Shown: positions 42,459 through 51,177 of the stretch, piece after piece | How the letters are laid out: each line of letters starts with the position of its first letter | Position numbering within the stretch: the first letter of the stretch is position 1 | From: Anaerolineaceae bacterium | GTDB taxonomy: Bacteria > Chloroflexota > Anaerolineae > Anaerolineales > Anaerolineaceae | Length of the DNA stretch: 55,013 nt | Assembly: GCA_017417055.1 (NCBI GenBank) | Contig: JAFPZX010000051.1 | Location: forward strand, 1 to 55,013 | Direction of reading: 5' to 3' | Translations under genes and position numbers: made by a program | The notes under the pieces: model-generated | The model's input: only the letters and a program-made list of their open reading frames with translations | What the model was told of the DNA's origin: nothing | Databases searched by the model: none

Positions 42459-45400
42459 ATGGAATTTCACATCTCCGGCAAAGCCAGAAAACATTATGAT
42501 TTTTCCGACAAATTGTTCACGTATAACGGCAATGTGATTTTTGCAGATCTCCGTGCTGTACGGGAGTTCACCGCAAAGGTCAACACGGTTCGCGCGAAAG
42601 AAGGAAAGCAGCCGATGTCCATCGGTGAAATCAACGCGCTGGGTCTCATGGATGAGATCATGCACGCATTCCTTGCTGAATACCGCAAACAATATGCACC
42701 CCGGCTGAATGCGGACGCCTATGACTGGCTGGATGAACGTCTCGGAAGCGAAAAACTGGATCAGGTTCTGAAAGCCTTTTGCGAAGAATTTCCTCCGCTT
42801 GCTGTCCTTCAGAACAGACAAACTGTCGCGGAATATCTCAACACGACCAGCCCGGATGGATTAAAGAACCGTTACGATACAATCGAAGAACTCCTGATGC
42901 TGTGGATCACCAACCGCAACCCCGCAGCCATGAAACTTGCCGGAGAGCTCTTTGATGAAAGCGTTCTGGTCGAAAAATGCGACTACAACAAAGCCATCAT
43001 GAATCTGGACAGCTTTGCCCGGACGCAGCCGAAAATTGATGGGTTTTCCTTTATCGATTATCTGCGTCAGCCCGCATTGAAACATCCGGATTCACTCTAT
43101 GACCAGCTGGATTATATCCGCCGTCACTGGTCCGCCATTCTTGGTGACTTCCTGCGCCGGCTGTTGATGAGCCTGGGCATCATGCAGGAGGAATATAAAG
43201 AACACGGGTTCGGCGGTCCGGGAGAAACGCAGGTTCCTTCCTTTGACGGCATCGACAGCGATTATGCAAACTTCAGCTCCGACAGTGAATGGATGCCCCG
43301 CCTGGTGATGATGGCCAAAAACACTTATGTCTGGCTGGATCAGCTTTCCAAAAAGTATGGCAGAGAGATCCGCCATTTGGATGACATTCCGGAAGAGGAA
43401 CTGCAGAACCTTGCTGATGAAGGGTTCACCGGTCTGTGGCTTATCGGCCTGTGGGAACGTTCCAAAGCATCTCAGACCATCAAACAGTGGTGCGGCAATC
43501 CGGAAGCGCTGGCTTCCGCCTATTCTCTGAAAGATTATCAAATTGCCTGGGACCTGGGCGGCGAAGAAGCTTTCCAGAACCTGAAATACCGCGCCTGGCG
43601 GCATGGCATCCGCATGGCATCCGATATGGTTCCGAACCATATGGGGATCGATTCCGATTGGGTGCTTTACCATCCGGACCGCTTCCTTTCCCTGCCTTAC
43701 TGCCCCTTCCCGACCTATGGATTCAACTGCGGCAACCTGTCTCCTGATCCGAACATCGGTATCCGCATTGAAGACCATTACTTCACCCAATCCGATGCAG
43801 CAGTTGTTTTCCAGCGAATCGATTACAACACCGGTGACACCCGTTATATCTATCACGGAAACGACGGCACGTCCATGCCATGGAACGATACCGCTCAGCT
43901 GAATTACCTCAACCCGGAAGTCCGCGAAGTGGTCATTCAGACGATTCTGGAAGTTGCCCGTCATACGCCGATCATCCGCTTTGACGCAGCCATGACACTG
44001 GCTAAAAAATCCATCCAGCGCCTGTGGTTCCCGGAACCGGGAAGCGGCGGTGATATTGCTACCCGTTCCGAATATGGGTTGACAAAGGAAGAATTCAACA
44101 ACGCGATGCCGGAAGAATTCTGGCGTGAGGTTGTTGACCGTGTTGCAGCGGAAGCTCCGGACACCCTGCTGCTTGCGGAAGCGTTCTGGATGATGGAAAA
44201 CTATTTTGTCCGAACTTTGGGGATGCACCGGGTTTACAACAGTGCCTTTATGAACCTGCTGCGTGATGAGGAAAACGGCCGATACCGCATGGTTCTCAAG
44301 AATACGCTCGAATTCGATCCGGAGATCCTGAAACGCTACGTCAACTTTATGAACAACCCGGATGAAAAGACCGCTGTGGAACAGTTCGGTACCGGTGACA
44401 AATACTTCGGCATCTGCGTGCTGCTTTCCACCATGCCCGGGCTCCCGCTCTTTGGACACGGTCAGTTGGAAGGCTTTGGTGAAAAATACGGTATGGAATA
44501 CAAAAAGGCTTACTGGGATGAAAAAGTCAACCAGGGCCTGCTGGAACGTCACCAACGTGAGATTTTCCCGCTGCTGCACCAGCGCAAACGTTTCGCGGAA
44601 GTCAAAAACTTCGCGCTGTATAACTTCGCTAATGGCTACGGGAACGTTGATGAAAGCGTCTTTGCCTATTCCAACTACGGTGAAAACTATCATTCCCTGG
44701 TGGTTTACAACAACCGCTATGGCGATACAGAAGGCTTTATCAAATATTCCGTCTCCTTTGCCCGCAAACAGGGCGACAACAAAGTGATGACTTCCACCAC
44801 ACTTTCGGAAAGTCTGGGACTCCACCCGGATTCTGAATACTTTGTGGTGCTGCATGACCACATCCGCGGCATGGACTTTATCCGCTCTTCCGAACAGATT
44901 TGCCGCGAAGGTCTGTTTATGCGTCTGCATGCTTATGAATACTACGTGTTCAACGATGTGTATGAAGTCCGCGACAATGACCAGCACACCTGGCGCCAGC
45001 TCTTTGAATGGCTGGGCGGTGAAGGTACCCCGGACATCAATGAAGCATTGGAAGAGATCCGCTTTGGAGACGTTCTGAATCCGTATCGCGGCTGCTTTGA
45101 CGGGAACAAGCTGCGCTGGCTGCACAATGCCATCGGGACCAAGATCCGTCCGGATACCTGGGGCGACCTGCAGAACGGAACCTGGATCGACTTTGAAAAC
45201 CTTTCCAATGCCTTCCGGGCTCATTTCGGCTATCCCAAAGCAAGCGGGAAAGAGCTCTTCAATCTCTACATCAGCGGCATAACTGCCATGCTGAAGGACC
45301 CGATTTCCGGACGCACCCCGGGCATGCAGAAGTTCACCAATGCCGGCCGCAAGATTTCCGAAATCATCCACACCAAACCGATCCTTTGGATGACGGAACT

Positions 45401-45902
45401 GATCGCTGCGCAGGAAAGACTGCTGACCGACGAATTCGGTGAAGACCGTCCGAACATCCATGAAAAATGCCATCTGACCAAACCGCTGATCAAATGTCTG
45501 AAAACTACCGATCTTTATGACCTCACTCCTGCTGAACAGGCTGAAATTGTCCAGTGGCTGTACTACACGCTGGACAGCATGAAGAAATGGACAATTGATA
45601 CACTGGAAGAGGACCTGAACGAGATGCTGGAACAGGGAGACACCCAGCGGCTGCTCAAGACCAACTATTATGACAAGGTCACCTGGTTCAATAAAGAAGC
45701 AGCGGAGACATTGACGGATCTGGTCCGCATCAGCGGTTATTATCTGACCGCGTTTGATCCGGCAGGTTCCGCAGCCCAACAGATCGAAAACACATTATTG
45801 TTTGAAAAAGCCGCTGATATTCTTGCGGAACGTATTGAGAACGCGGAATATCATTATGACCGGCTGATTACCCGGGAGGAAACGGAAGAGGAAGCTGAAT
45901 AA
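42459..45902 (+). CDS. Large GH13-like alpha-amylase family enzyme
   Basis: An 1147-residue protein without a signal peptide. Residues about 1-280 are a helical domain of unknown role. The TIM barrel (about 290-760) keeps the three GH13 acids: Asp509 in IIRFDAAMT, Glu574 in LLLAEAFW and Asp635 in FMNNPDE, plus DMVPNHMG. The C-terminal about 390 residues are another mostly helical region. The size and extra domains differ from ordinary amylases; the enzyme probably works on cytoplasmic alpha-glucans (glycogen or maltodextrin). AGAGGTG stands before the ATG. The epimerase gene starts 24 nt downstream. Confidence 0.88.
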   Translation: MEFHISGKARKHYDFSDKLFTYNGNVIFADLRAVREFTAKVNTVRAKEGKQPMSIGEINALGLMDEIMHAFLAEYRKQYAPRLNADAYDWLDERLGSEKLDQVLKAFCEEFPPLAVLQNRQTVAEYLNTTSPDGLKNRYDTIEELLMLWITNRNPAAMKLAGELFDESVLVEKCDYNKAIMNLDSFARTQPKIDGFSFIDYLRQPALKHPDSLYDQLDYIRRHWSAILGDFLRRLLMSLGIMQEEYKEHGFGGPGETQVPSFDGIDSDYANFSSDSEWMPRLVMMAKNTYVWLDQLSKKYGREIRHLDDIPEEELQNLADEGFTGLWLIGLWERSKASQTIKQWCGNPEALASAYSLKDYQIAWDLGGEEAFQNLKYRAWRHGIRMASDMVPNHMGIDSDWVLYHPDRFLSLPYCPFPTYGFNCGNLSPDPNIGIRIEDHYFTQSDAAVVFQRIDYNTGDTRYIYHGNDGTSMPWNDTAQLNYLNPEVREVVIQTILEVARHTPIIRFDAAMTLAKKSIQRLWFPEPGSGGDIATRSEYGLTKEEFNNAMPEEFWREVVDRVAAEAPDTLLLAEAFWMMENYFVRTLGMHRVYNSAFMNLLRDEENGRYRMVLKNTLEFDPEILKRYVNFMNNPDEKTAVEQFGTGDKYFGICVLLSTMPGLPLFGHGQLEGFGEKYGMEYKKAYWDEKVNQGLLERHQREIFPLLHQRKRFAEVKNFALYNFANGYGNVDESVFAYSNYGENYHSLVVYNNRYGDTEGFIKYSVSFARKQGDNKVMTSTTLSESLGLHPDSEYFVVLHDHIRGMDFIRSSEQICREGLFMRLHAYEYYVFNDVYEVRDNDQHTWRQLFEWLGGEGTPDINEALEEIRFGDVLNPYRGCFDGNKLRWLHNAIGTKIRPDTWGDLQNGTWIDFENLSNAFRAHFGYPKASGKELFNLYISGITAMLKDPISGRTPGMQKFTNAGRKISEIIHTKPILWMTELIAAQERLLTDEFGEDRPNIHEKCHLTKPLIKCLKTTDLYDLTPAEQAEIVQWLYYTLDSMKKWTIDTLEEDLNEMLEQGDTQRLLKTNYYDKVTWFNKEAAETLTDLVRISGYYLTAFDPAGSAAQQIENTLLFEKAADILAERIENAEYHYDRLITREETEEEAE

Positions 45903-45926
45903 GCTTCTCTCTTCCCGTAAGGATCT

Positions 45927-46820
45927 ATGATTCTTGTTACCGGCGGTACGGGTTTTATCGGGCGTATCCTGGTCAGCCATCTGGTGACACTGGGATACCC
46001 CGTCCGTCTGCTGTTGAACCCATCCCGGGATTATCCCAAACTTCCCCGCGGCGTTTCCGTGGAAGTAGCTATTTCCAGCATGAACGATGAGCGCAACCTG
46101 CGGGCTTCCATGAAAGATATTGACACTGTCTTTCATCTGGTTGGCACAGAATGGAAAGGCATCCATGCCGAATATGAGGAAGTGGATATACGTGCAGCCC
46201 GCATGTTCTCCAAAGTAGCCAAACAAATGGGCGTTGAGCGCTTCATTTATCTGAGTCATATCGGCTCAGATCGAGCATCTGCCTATAACCTGCTGCGGGC
46301 AAAAGCAATCGCGGAATCGGCTATCCGGGAAAGCGGTGTGCCGTATACGATCGTCCGCAGCGGAATTGTTTATGGGCAGGGCGATCACTTTACGACCACG
46401 CTTCGAGATTTGGTATTGAAAACGAAAGGTCCCCTTCTGATCCCCGGGGGAGACCCGACGCTCATTCAACCGATTTGGGTTGAAGACCTTATCACCACCC
46501 TGATGCTGTGCATGGATGATGACAGCACGTTATTTCAAACCGTTTACGCGGGTGGAATCGAAACATTCACCTTTCGGGAATGTCTGGAAATGGTGATGCA
46601 AACAATTCACAAAAAGCGCCGTATCGTCCCCTTGCAGGCATCGATTTTGCGGCGCATTTACATTGCCAATGAACAATGGTTTCCTAAACGGGTGCCCATG
46701 TATTTCTGGCTGGATTACATGGCAGAAGACCGAATTTCCGCGTTGGATATCCTGCCTCGTGAATTCGGATTGATGCCAACACGTATGACACAAAACCTGG
46801 CTTATTTGAGAGAAGAATGA
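45927..46820 (+). CDS. NAD(P)-dependent epimerase/dehydratase (atypical SDR, NDUFA9-like)
   Basis: A 297-residue Rossmann protein: nucleotide-binding GGTGFIGRIL at the N-terminus, VFHLVG and RFIYLSHIG strands. The classic YxxxK is replaced by YNLLRAKAIAE, and YTIVRSGIVYG follows, as in atypical SDRs of the NDUFA9/YwnB type. Substrate unknown. SD AAGGA. Its stop overlaps the start of the phosphodiesterase gene (ATGA). Confidence 0.87.
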   Translation: MILVTGGTGFIGRILVSHLVTLGYPVRLLLNPSRDYPKLPRGVSVEVAISSMNDERNLRASMKDIDTVFHLVGTEWKGIHAEYEEVDIRAARMFSKVAKQMGVERFIYLSHIGSDRASAYNLLRAKAIAESAIRESGVPYTIVRSGIVYGQGDHFTTTLRDLVLKTKGPLLIPGGDPTLIQPIWVEDLITTLMLCMDDDSTLFQTVYAGGIETFTFRECLEMVMQTIHKKRRIVPLQASILRRIYIANEQWFPKRVPMYFWLDYMAEDRISALDILPREFGLMPTRMTQNLAYLREE

Positions 46821-49510
46821 GAACTTTTATCCGGACCATCATGCACTTTTTCGCAAACTGGCTTTTCAACTCGCTGGCTTTGTTTGCTTGTATACGCTGG
46901 CTTCCCGGGATAAATCTCTATCCGGTTCCGAATGTACCTCTCTATATTCAGGTGATGGAACTCGGTCTGGTATTAACTATCATGAACACAACGCTGCGGC
47001 CGATTCTGCTGATGCTGCTGATCCCTCTGAATGGACTCACGGTCGGACTGCTTTCCGTTTTTCTGAACGGTATATTCTTTGTGCTGCTTGATCGTTTTTC
47101 TCCTACATTTGAAATAGCGAATTTCTGGACCGGTCTGGCTGCCACAGCCATATTTGCACTGCTGAACATGATCCTGCAGTCGCTCATTCCGCTGGATGAT
47201 GACATTATTTATTACAGCATTCTCGGACAGCGAAGAGCAGAAAAAAATAAAAACACAGCTCGCAGAAAAGGGATCGTCATGCTGGAAATCGATGGTCTCT
47301 CTTATCCGAGACTGATGCAGGCTGTTGAAAAAGGTCAGATGCCTTTTTTGAAAGACCTGCTGATCAGCAGGCAGTTTACGGTAGTCCCATATGACTGCGG
47401 AGTGCCTTCTCAAACATCCTCATGTCAGGCAGGGATCATGTATGGCAGGAACAGCAACATCTGCGCTTTCCGCTGGTATGACAAAGCCAATCATCGTGTG
47501 TACAGCTCCAATAATACTCAGGACGCGGCAGAAATGGAACGTAGGCTGTTCAAAGGGGAACAGCCCACCGGGATCCTCGACAATGGCATGAGCATCAACA
47601 ATATCATCTCCGGGAACGCTTCGGAAAATATCTTTACGATATCCAGACTGATACCCGGAAGCAGGGAAGAGATCAACAAAGTAAACCGCGACATGTTCTT
47701 TTTCTCCCTGCGTCCGTACCTGATGACAAAATCACTGCTGCTGACATTTCTGGATGCCGGACGTGAAGTGCTAAGCTACTTCTGGGATTATATCCGCGGG
47801 AAGCAGCCTCGCCTGAATCGAATCAAAGGCTTTTATCCCATTATCCGCGGAGCAACGAACATTCTGCTGCGGGATATCTCTACTGCTATGATAGCAGATG
47901 GTGTTTCCGAGGGGAAAGAAGCGATGTACACGACTTTCCTTGGTTATGATGAAATCGCCCATCACTCCGGCCCGGACAGCCACGAAGCCTTCAATGCGCT
48001 TGGCGGTATTGACCGCTCCATCCGGAAAATCTACGAATCCATACATATCACAAATGCCCGTCAATATGATATGGTCGTACTTTCCGATCACGGTCAATCT
48101 TTTGGTGCTACATTCAAACAGCGTTACGGAATTTCTCTCGCGGATCACATCAAAGCACTTGCACTTCTCTCGTCACAAACCGGTGAAGGGATACGGGTTG
48201 TCGATGTTCAAAATGCGGAAGATAACAGCGCGAACGTCGTAGCCGTGCTGAATTCCCTGAGCAGCGAAAGCAGGAAAAATCTGGTAAAACAAACCACGAG
48301 CAACCTTGAAAATGTGATTGAGTCCGATGAAAAGGCTGCAATCACAAAAGCGGAAAATGAGGCCAGTGACATCATCGTTTTGGCAAGCGGGAACCTGGCT
48401 AATGCTTATTTTCAGGCAAAAGATGAACGGCTGAACTATGATGATATTGAGGAAATTTATCCCGGTCTCATCAAACAGCTTGCATCTCATCCGGGTGTGG
48501 GCATTGTCTGCGTTCACAGTGATGAAGGACCGCTGGTTATCAGTGAGGGAGGAATCCGGAATCTTGAATCCGGACAAATCGAAGGCAGCGATCCGCTGGT
48601 GATGTACGGGGAACAGGACCTGCGGGCGGAACAGCTCAGCTACCTGATGGATTTCCCTGATGTCGGCGATCTTGTGATCATCTCACCGGTTTACAAAGAC
48701 GGCACTGTTGCCGCATACGAAGAGCTGATTGGTTCCCATGGCGGATTGGGCGGGCAGCAGACCATGCCATTTCTCATGTTCCCACAGACAGTTCAGATTC
48801 CGAAAAAAATCGAACATTCCCGTGAAGTTTTTGGTTTTCTTCAGAAAGTAAAAAACACCCCGCTCCCGCCTGAAAGAATCAAAAACGAAAAGAAGACTGC
48901 TTCTTTCAAATCTGTTATCAGGCAAATTGCCAATGTGAAAAGGTGGATATTTGTCCTCGCAAAAACCCTGTTTTTCTCTCCGACTGCTTATCGTGATGTC
49001 GCCGAAAGCCAGGAATTTGACGGACCGGCAATTCTGATGGGCTGTCTGACTTTTTTGAGCACTTGGTCTGTCTTAAACAACTTTTTCAGGAGCGGCAGCA
49101 GCGGAAAGTTTACGAATTTCATTGTTTTGCTGGTGGTTTATGGTATCGAAATAACTGCGGCTTATCTGGCGATCATCATCCTGCGGGGCAGAAGAGAACC
49201 CTGGAAATTGATCCGTACGATCCTTTTTACCGGTTATTTTGAATTTCTTTGGCTCTTTTTGCTGATGCGCAGATCAGTATCCGTCTGGGTGCCGGTGATA
49301 TTGCTGCTGCGGGTCACCACGTTGACCTTTTCTGTCATCACTGCGGGAAACCTGAAACGCAGGTACAGCCTGCCGGTCTTCCTCATGCTGGTGATCTTCA
49401 TTCCACTGCTTTTTTACCTTGTTCTGCTGGTTTACAGCTTTATCCTTTACGTTTCCAGACAGGTGTCGAATGGAATCGTACCGGGTCAGCTGCCGGGCGG
49501 AAAAGACTGA
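46817..49510 (+). CDS. Holin-IV-like membrane domain fused to alkaline-phosphatase-superfamily phosphodiesterase and C-terminal membrane domain
   Basis: An 897-residue protein. Residues about 1-130 form four helices of the phage-holin-IV-like (DUF360-type) family. Residues about 150-640 are a type I phosphodiesterase/alkaline phosphatase-like domain: metal Asp in MLEIDGLSYP, nucleophile Ser/Thr in VPSQTSSCQAG, YDEIAHHSGPDS and LSDHGQSFG carry the other metal ligands. The last 200 residues form about five helices (Yip1-like). The active site would face one side of the membrane and could act on lipid or polymer headgroups. Translationally coupled to the epimerase gene. Confidence 0.87.
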   Translation: MRTFIRTIMHFFANWLFNSLALFACIRWLPGINLYPVPNVPLYIQVMELGLVLTIMNTTLRPILLMLLIPLNGLTVGLLSVFLNGIFFVLLDRFSPTFEIANFWTGLAATAIFALLNMILQSLIPLDDDIIYYSILGQRRAEKNKNTARRKGIVMLEIDGLSYPRLMQAVEKGQMPFLKDLLISRQFTVVPYDCGVPSQTSSCQAGIMYGRNSNICAFRWYDKANHRVYSSNNTQDAAEMERRLFKGEQPTGILDNGMSINNIISGNASENIFTISRLIPGSREEINKVNRDMFFFSLRPYLMTKSLLLTFLDAGREVLSYFWDYIRGKQPRLNRIKGFYPIIRGATNILLRDISTAMIADGVSEGKEAMYTTFLGYDEIAHHSGPDSHEAFNALGGIDRSIRKIYESIHITNARQYDMVVLSDHGQSFGATFKQRYGISLADHIKALALLSSQTGEGIRVVDVQNAEDNSANVVAVLNSLSSESRKNLVKQTTSNLENVIESDEKAAITKAENEASDIIVLASGNLANAYFQAKDERLNYDDIEEIYPGLIKQLASHPGVGIVCVHSDEGPLVISEGGIRNLESGQIEGSDPLVMYGEQDLRAEQLSYLMDFPDVGDLVIISPVYKDGTVAAYEELIGSHGGLGGQQTMPFLMFPQTVQIPKKIEHSREVFGFLQKVKNTPLPPERIKNEKKTASFKSVIRQIANVKRWIFVLAKTLFFSPTAYRDVAESQEFDGPAILMGCLTFLSTWSVLNNFFRSGSSGKFTNFIVLLVVYGIEITAAYLAIIILRGRREPWKLIRTILFTGYFEFLWLFLLMRRSVSVWVPVILLLRVTTLTFSVITAGNLKRRYSLPVFLMLVIFIPLLFYLVLLVYSFILYVSRQVSNGIVPGQLPGGKD

Positions 49511-49547
49511 GGAGCAGTATCAATTTCCACAGGTATCTATTCAATAC

Positions 49548-49631
49548 AAAGCACATCGGGACTGGCACCTTGCGCCGCAAAGCCGACAAAAGGGTGCCTG
49601 TCCCGATGTGCGTCGCTCAAGTTCTAAATAA
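49548..49631. repeat. GCACATCGGGAC/GTCCCGATGTGC hairpin (copy 3)
   Basis: AAGCACATCGGGACTGGCAC (from 49550) pairs with GGGTGCCTGTCCCGATGTGC (to about 49613), 22-23 bp with few mismatches, followed by GTTCTAAATAATTATC. It matches the right half of 9904-9990 and lies between convergent genes. Confidence 0.75.
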
Positions 49632-50424
49632 TTATCTCCACAGAAAAAAACTGCTCCTGAAATGCAGTCAATTTTTGAATCTCCTCTTTTGAGAAACGCA
49701 TACCGACCGGTGCCGTAACCCATTTGTCTTCATTGTCATTCAGCCTGTGGATCACCGCGATGATTTTGCCTGTAAATTCAGAAACGGGAACGGAAACGCC
49801 GAGAATATAAACATCCTGCTCCTCACCGTCACCGGCAAACACTCCTTCAACATAGCCGTAATTTACGGGATAAACCAGATCCGGAAATTTCGGATGATGG
49901 CTTCCTAAGGAACGATCAACGATGACCCGCACTGTTTTCCCGATTACCTGACCGACATTTCCCTGATGTCTCATCAGAGCTTCATACTTATCTGTCCCCG
50001 GGACGAATCTCCGTTCACCGGTAAAGACAAAATCCCATTTTTGATAAAAACGTATGGCGTTCTCATTGCCATCCACTACCCAGAGCAGAGGATGAAGGAT
50101 GCGGGTCAATGCGTAAAACATCAATGCGGAACCGATATGTTGATTTTCAAAAAAAGGATCGACATAAAGTTCAGCGATCTCATCTCCTTCCAGATGGATG
50201 AATCCTTTTACAAAACCGTCATCGTAAACTGAATAATTCAAAAGTTTTTCGGAATTTTCAAGAAATTCACGAGCTGTCGGCACAACCTGAAGGACACCAA
50301 AAGAAAAAGCATCATCCCGGAATATTTTCCGGTAATGCGTCCGTTTGGAAAAAACCAGTATTTCAGCTATCCGGGAAATATCCGACAGATTGGCACTTCT
50401 GATATTTTCGATGAATTTCTTCAA
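49624..50424 (-). CDS. GNAT acetyltransferase fused to inorganic-pyrophosphatase-like domain
   Basis: A 266-residue protein in two parts. Residues about 8-155 are a GNAT domain (AELYVDPFFENQHIGSALMF acetyl-CoA loop, ENAIRFYQKWDF). Residues about 160-266 resemble the short Ppa-like proteins of Bacillota: IGKTVRVIVDRSLGSHHPKF, YPVNYGYVEG, DGEEQDVYILGV and VIHRLNDNEDKWV. The second part has Asp/Glu residues suited to metal and phosphate binding but lacks the length of full pyrophosphatases. Which reaction the fusion performs is unknown; acetylation coupled to a phosphate compound is only speculation. Confidence 0.85.
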   Translation of the reverse strand: MKKFIENIRSANLSDISRIAEILVFSKRTHYRKIFRDDAFSFGVLQVVPTAREFLENSEKLLNYSVYDDGFVKGFIHLEGDEIAELYVDPFFENQHIGSALMFYALTRILHPLLWVVDGNENAIRFYQKWDFVFTGERRFVPGTDKYEALMRHQGNVGQVIGKTVRVIVDRSLGSHHPKFPDLVYPVNYGYVEGVFAGDGEEQDVYILGVSVPVSEFTGKIIAVIHRLNDNEDKWVTAPVGMRFSKEEIQKLTAFQEQFFSVEIII

Positions 50425-50443
50425 AACCAGTGATCCCTTCTTT

Positions 50444-50481
50444 ATAAAAAAATTTATGAAAACGCTGATTTTTTCATAAAA
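50444..50481 (-). terminator. Rho-independent terminator of the carbonic anhydrase gene
   Basis: TTTATGAAAA and TTTTCATAAA (50453-50462, 50471-50480) form a 10-bp stem; on the minus strand TTTTTTT follows. The stem begins at the stop codon. Confidence 0.8.
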
Positions 50482-50998
50482 GCCACTCGACCATTCCGGA
50501 TTCTATATCATAAACCGCGCCGCGAACAACAATATCCGTAATTTCAGGATGCTCCGCGAATTCCTTCCGTATCTGTTCTACCCCATGGCGCACATTCAGA
50601 CGCTCTGCCTGATGCGGATCCCGTTCCTCCCCGACTGCTTCCAGAATATCCTCAGTGATATAGGAAATAAACCCATCGGCATGACCGCTCAGTGCCGCAC
50701 TGACAGCTCCGCAGTGGGTGTGACCGAGCATAACGATCAGTTTGCAGCCCAGATGGGCTGCCGCGTATTCAATGCTTCCCAGCTGATGATTGTCCAAAAC
50801 ATTGCCAGCTACACGAATAACGAACAGGTCCCCGATCTCCGCGGAAAAGATCTGTTCCGGGATCACACGGGAATCCGAGCAGCAAATCACGATGGCATAA
50901 GGATGCTGTCCGTTTTTTGCTGTATCTTCCATCCGTTCTTTTTTGCAGTCAATCAGAAATTGCCGGTTGCCCTGGTTTAATTTTTCAATCAGGTCCAT
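50474..50998 (-). CDS. Beta-class carbonic anhydrase
   Basis: A 174-residue zinc enzyme interconverting CO2 and bicarbonate. Zinc ligands are Cys40 (CCSDSR, with Asp42 and Arg44), His93 and Cys96 (GHTHCGA). The short form lacks the N-terminal extension of plant-type enzymes and fits the minimal bacterial class. It is a single gene, preceded by TGAGTCAA hairpin copy D at 51032-51095. Confidence 0.95.
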   Translation of the reverse strand: MDLIEKLNQGNRQFLIDCKKERMEDTAKNGQHPYAIVICCSDSRVIPEQIFSAEIGDLFVIRVAGNVLDNHQLGSIEYAAAHLGCKLIVMLGHTHCGAVSAALSGHADGFISYITEDILEAVGEERDPHQAERLNVRHGVEQIRKEFAEHPEITDIVVRGAVYDIESGMVEWLL

Positions 50999-51031
50999 AT
51001 TATTCTCTCAAAAAATATATCTTATTCTGAA

Positions 51032-51095
51032 TGAGTCAAAGCAACTTGCTCTGTTGACTCAATTCTGAGTCAACGAAAACAGGTCACTTTGACTC
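51032..51095. repeat. TGAGTCAA four-box hairpin, copy D
   Basis: Outer TGAGTCAAAG (51032-51041) and CTTTGACTC (51087-51095) pair; the inner stem has GTTGACTC (51053-51060) with GAGTCAACGAAAACAGGTCA (51067-51086), partly mismatched distally, 6-nt loop. Its reverse complement closely matches copy B. It ends 33 nt before the carbonic anhydrase start codon. Confidence 0.88.
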
Positions 51096-51111
51096 GGTAA
51101 TGATATTATAA

Positions 51112-51158
51112 CAAAAACCGGCCCCATATGCTTTCGCGATAGAATCAGGGCCGGCTCA
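51112..51158 (-). terminator. Rho-independent terminator of the monosaccharide ABC operon
   Basis: CCGGCCC (51118-51124) and GGGCCGG (51148-51154) form the stem; on the minus strand a TTTTTG run follows. Confidence 0.82.
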
Positions 51159-51177
51159 TGCGTTTTCTTTATGAATT

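Noticed and set aside
43092-45779. 895-codon open frame antisense to the GH13-like gene
   Set aside because: The plus-strand frame has clear GH13 motifs and catalytic acids; the antisense translation has no recognisable domain and no SD. It follows from codon bias.
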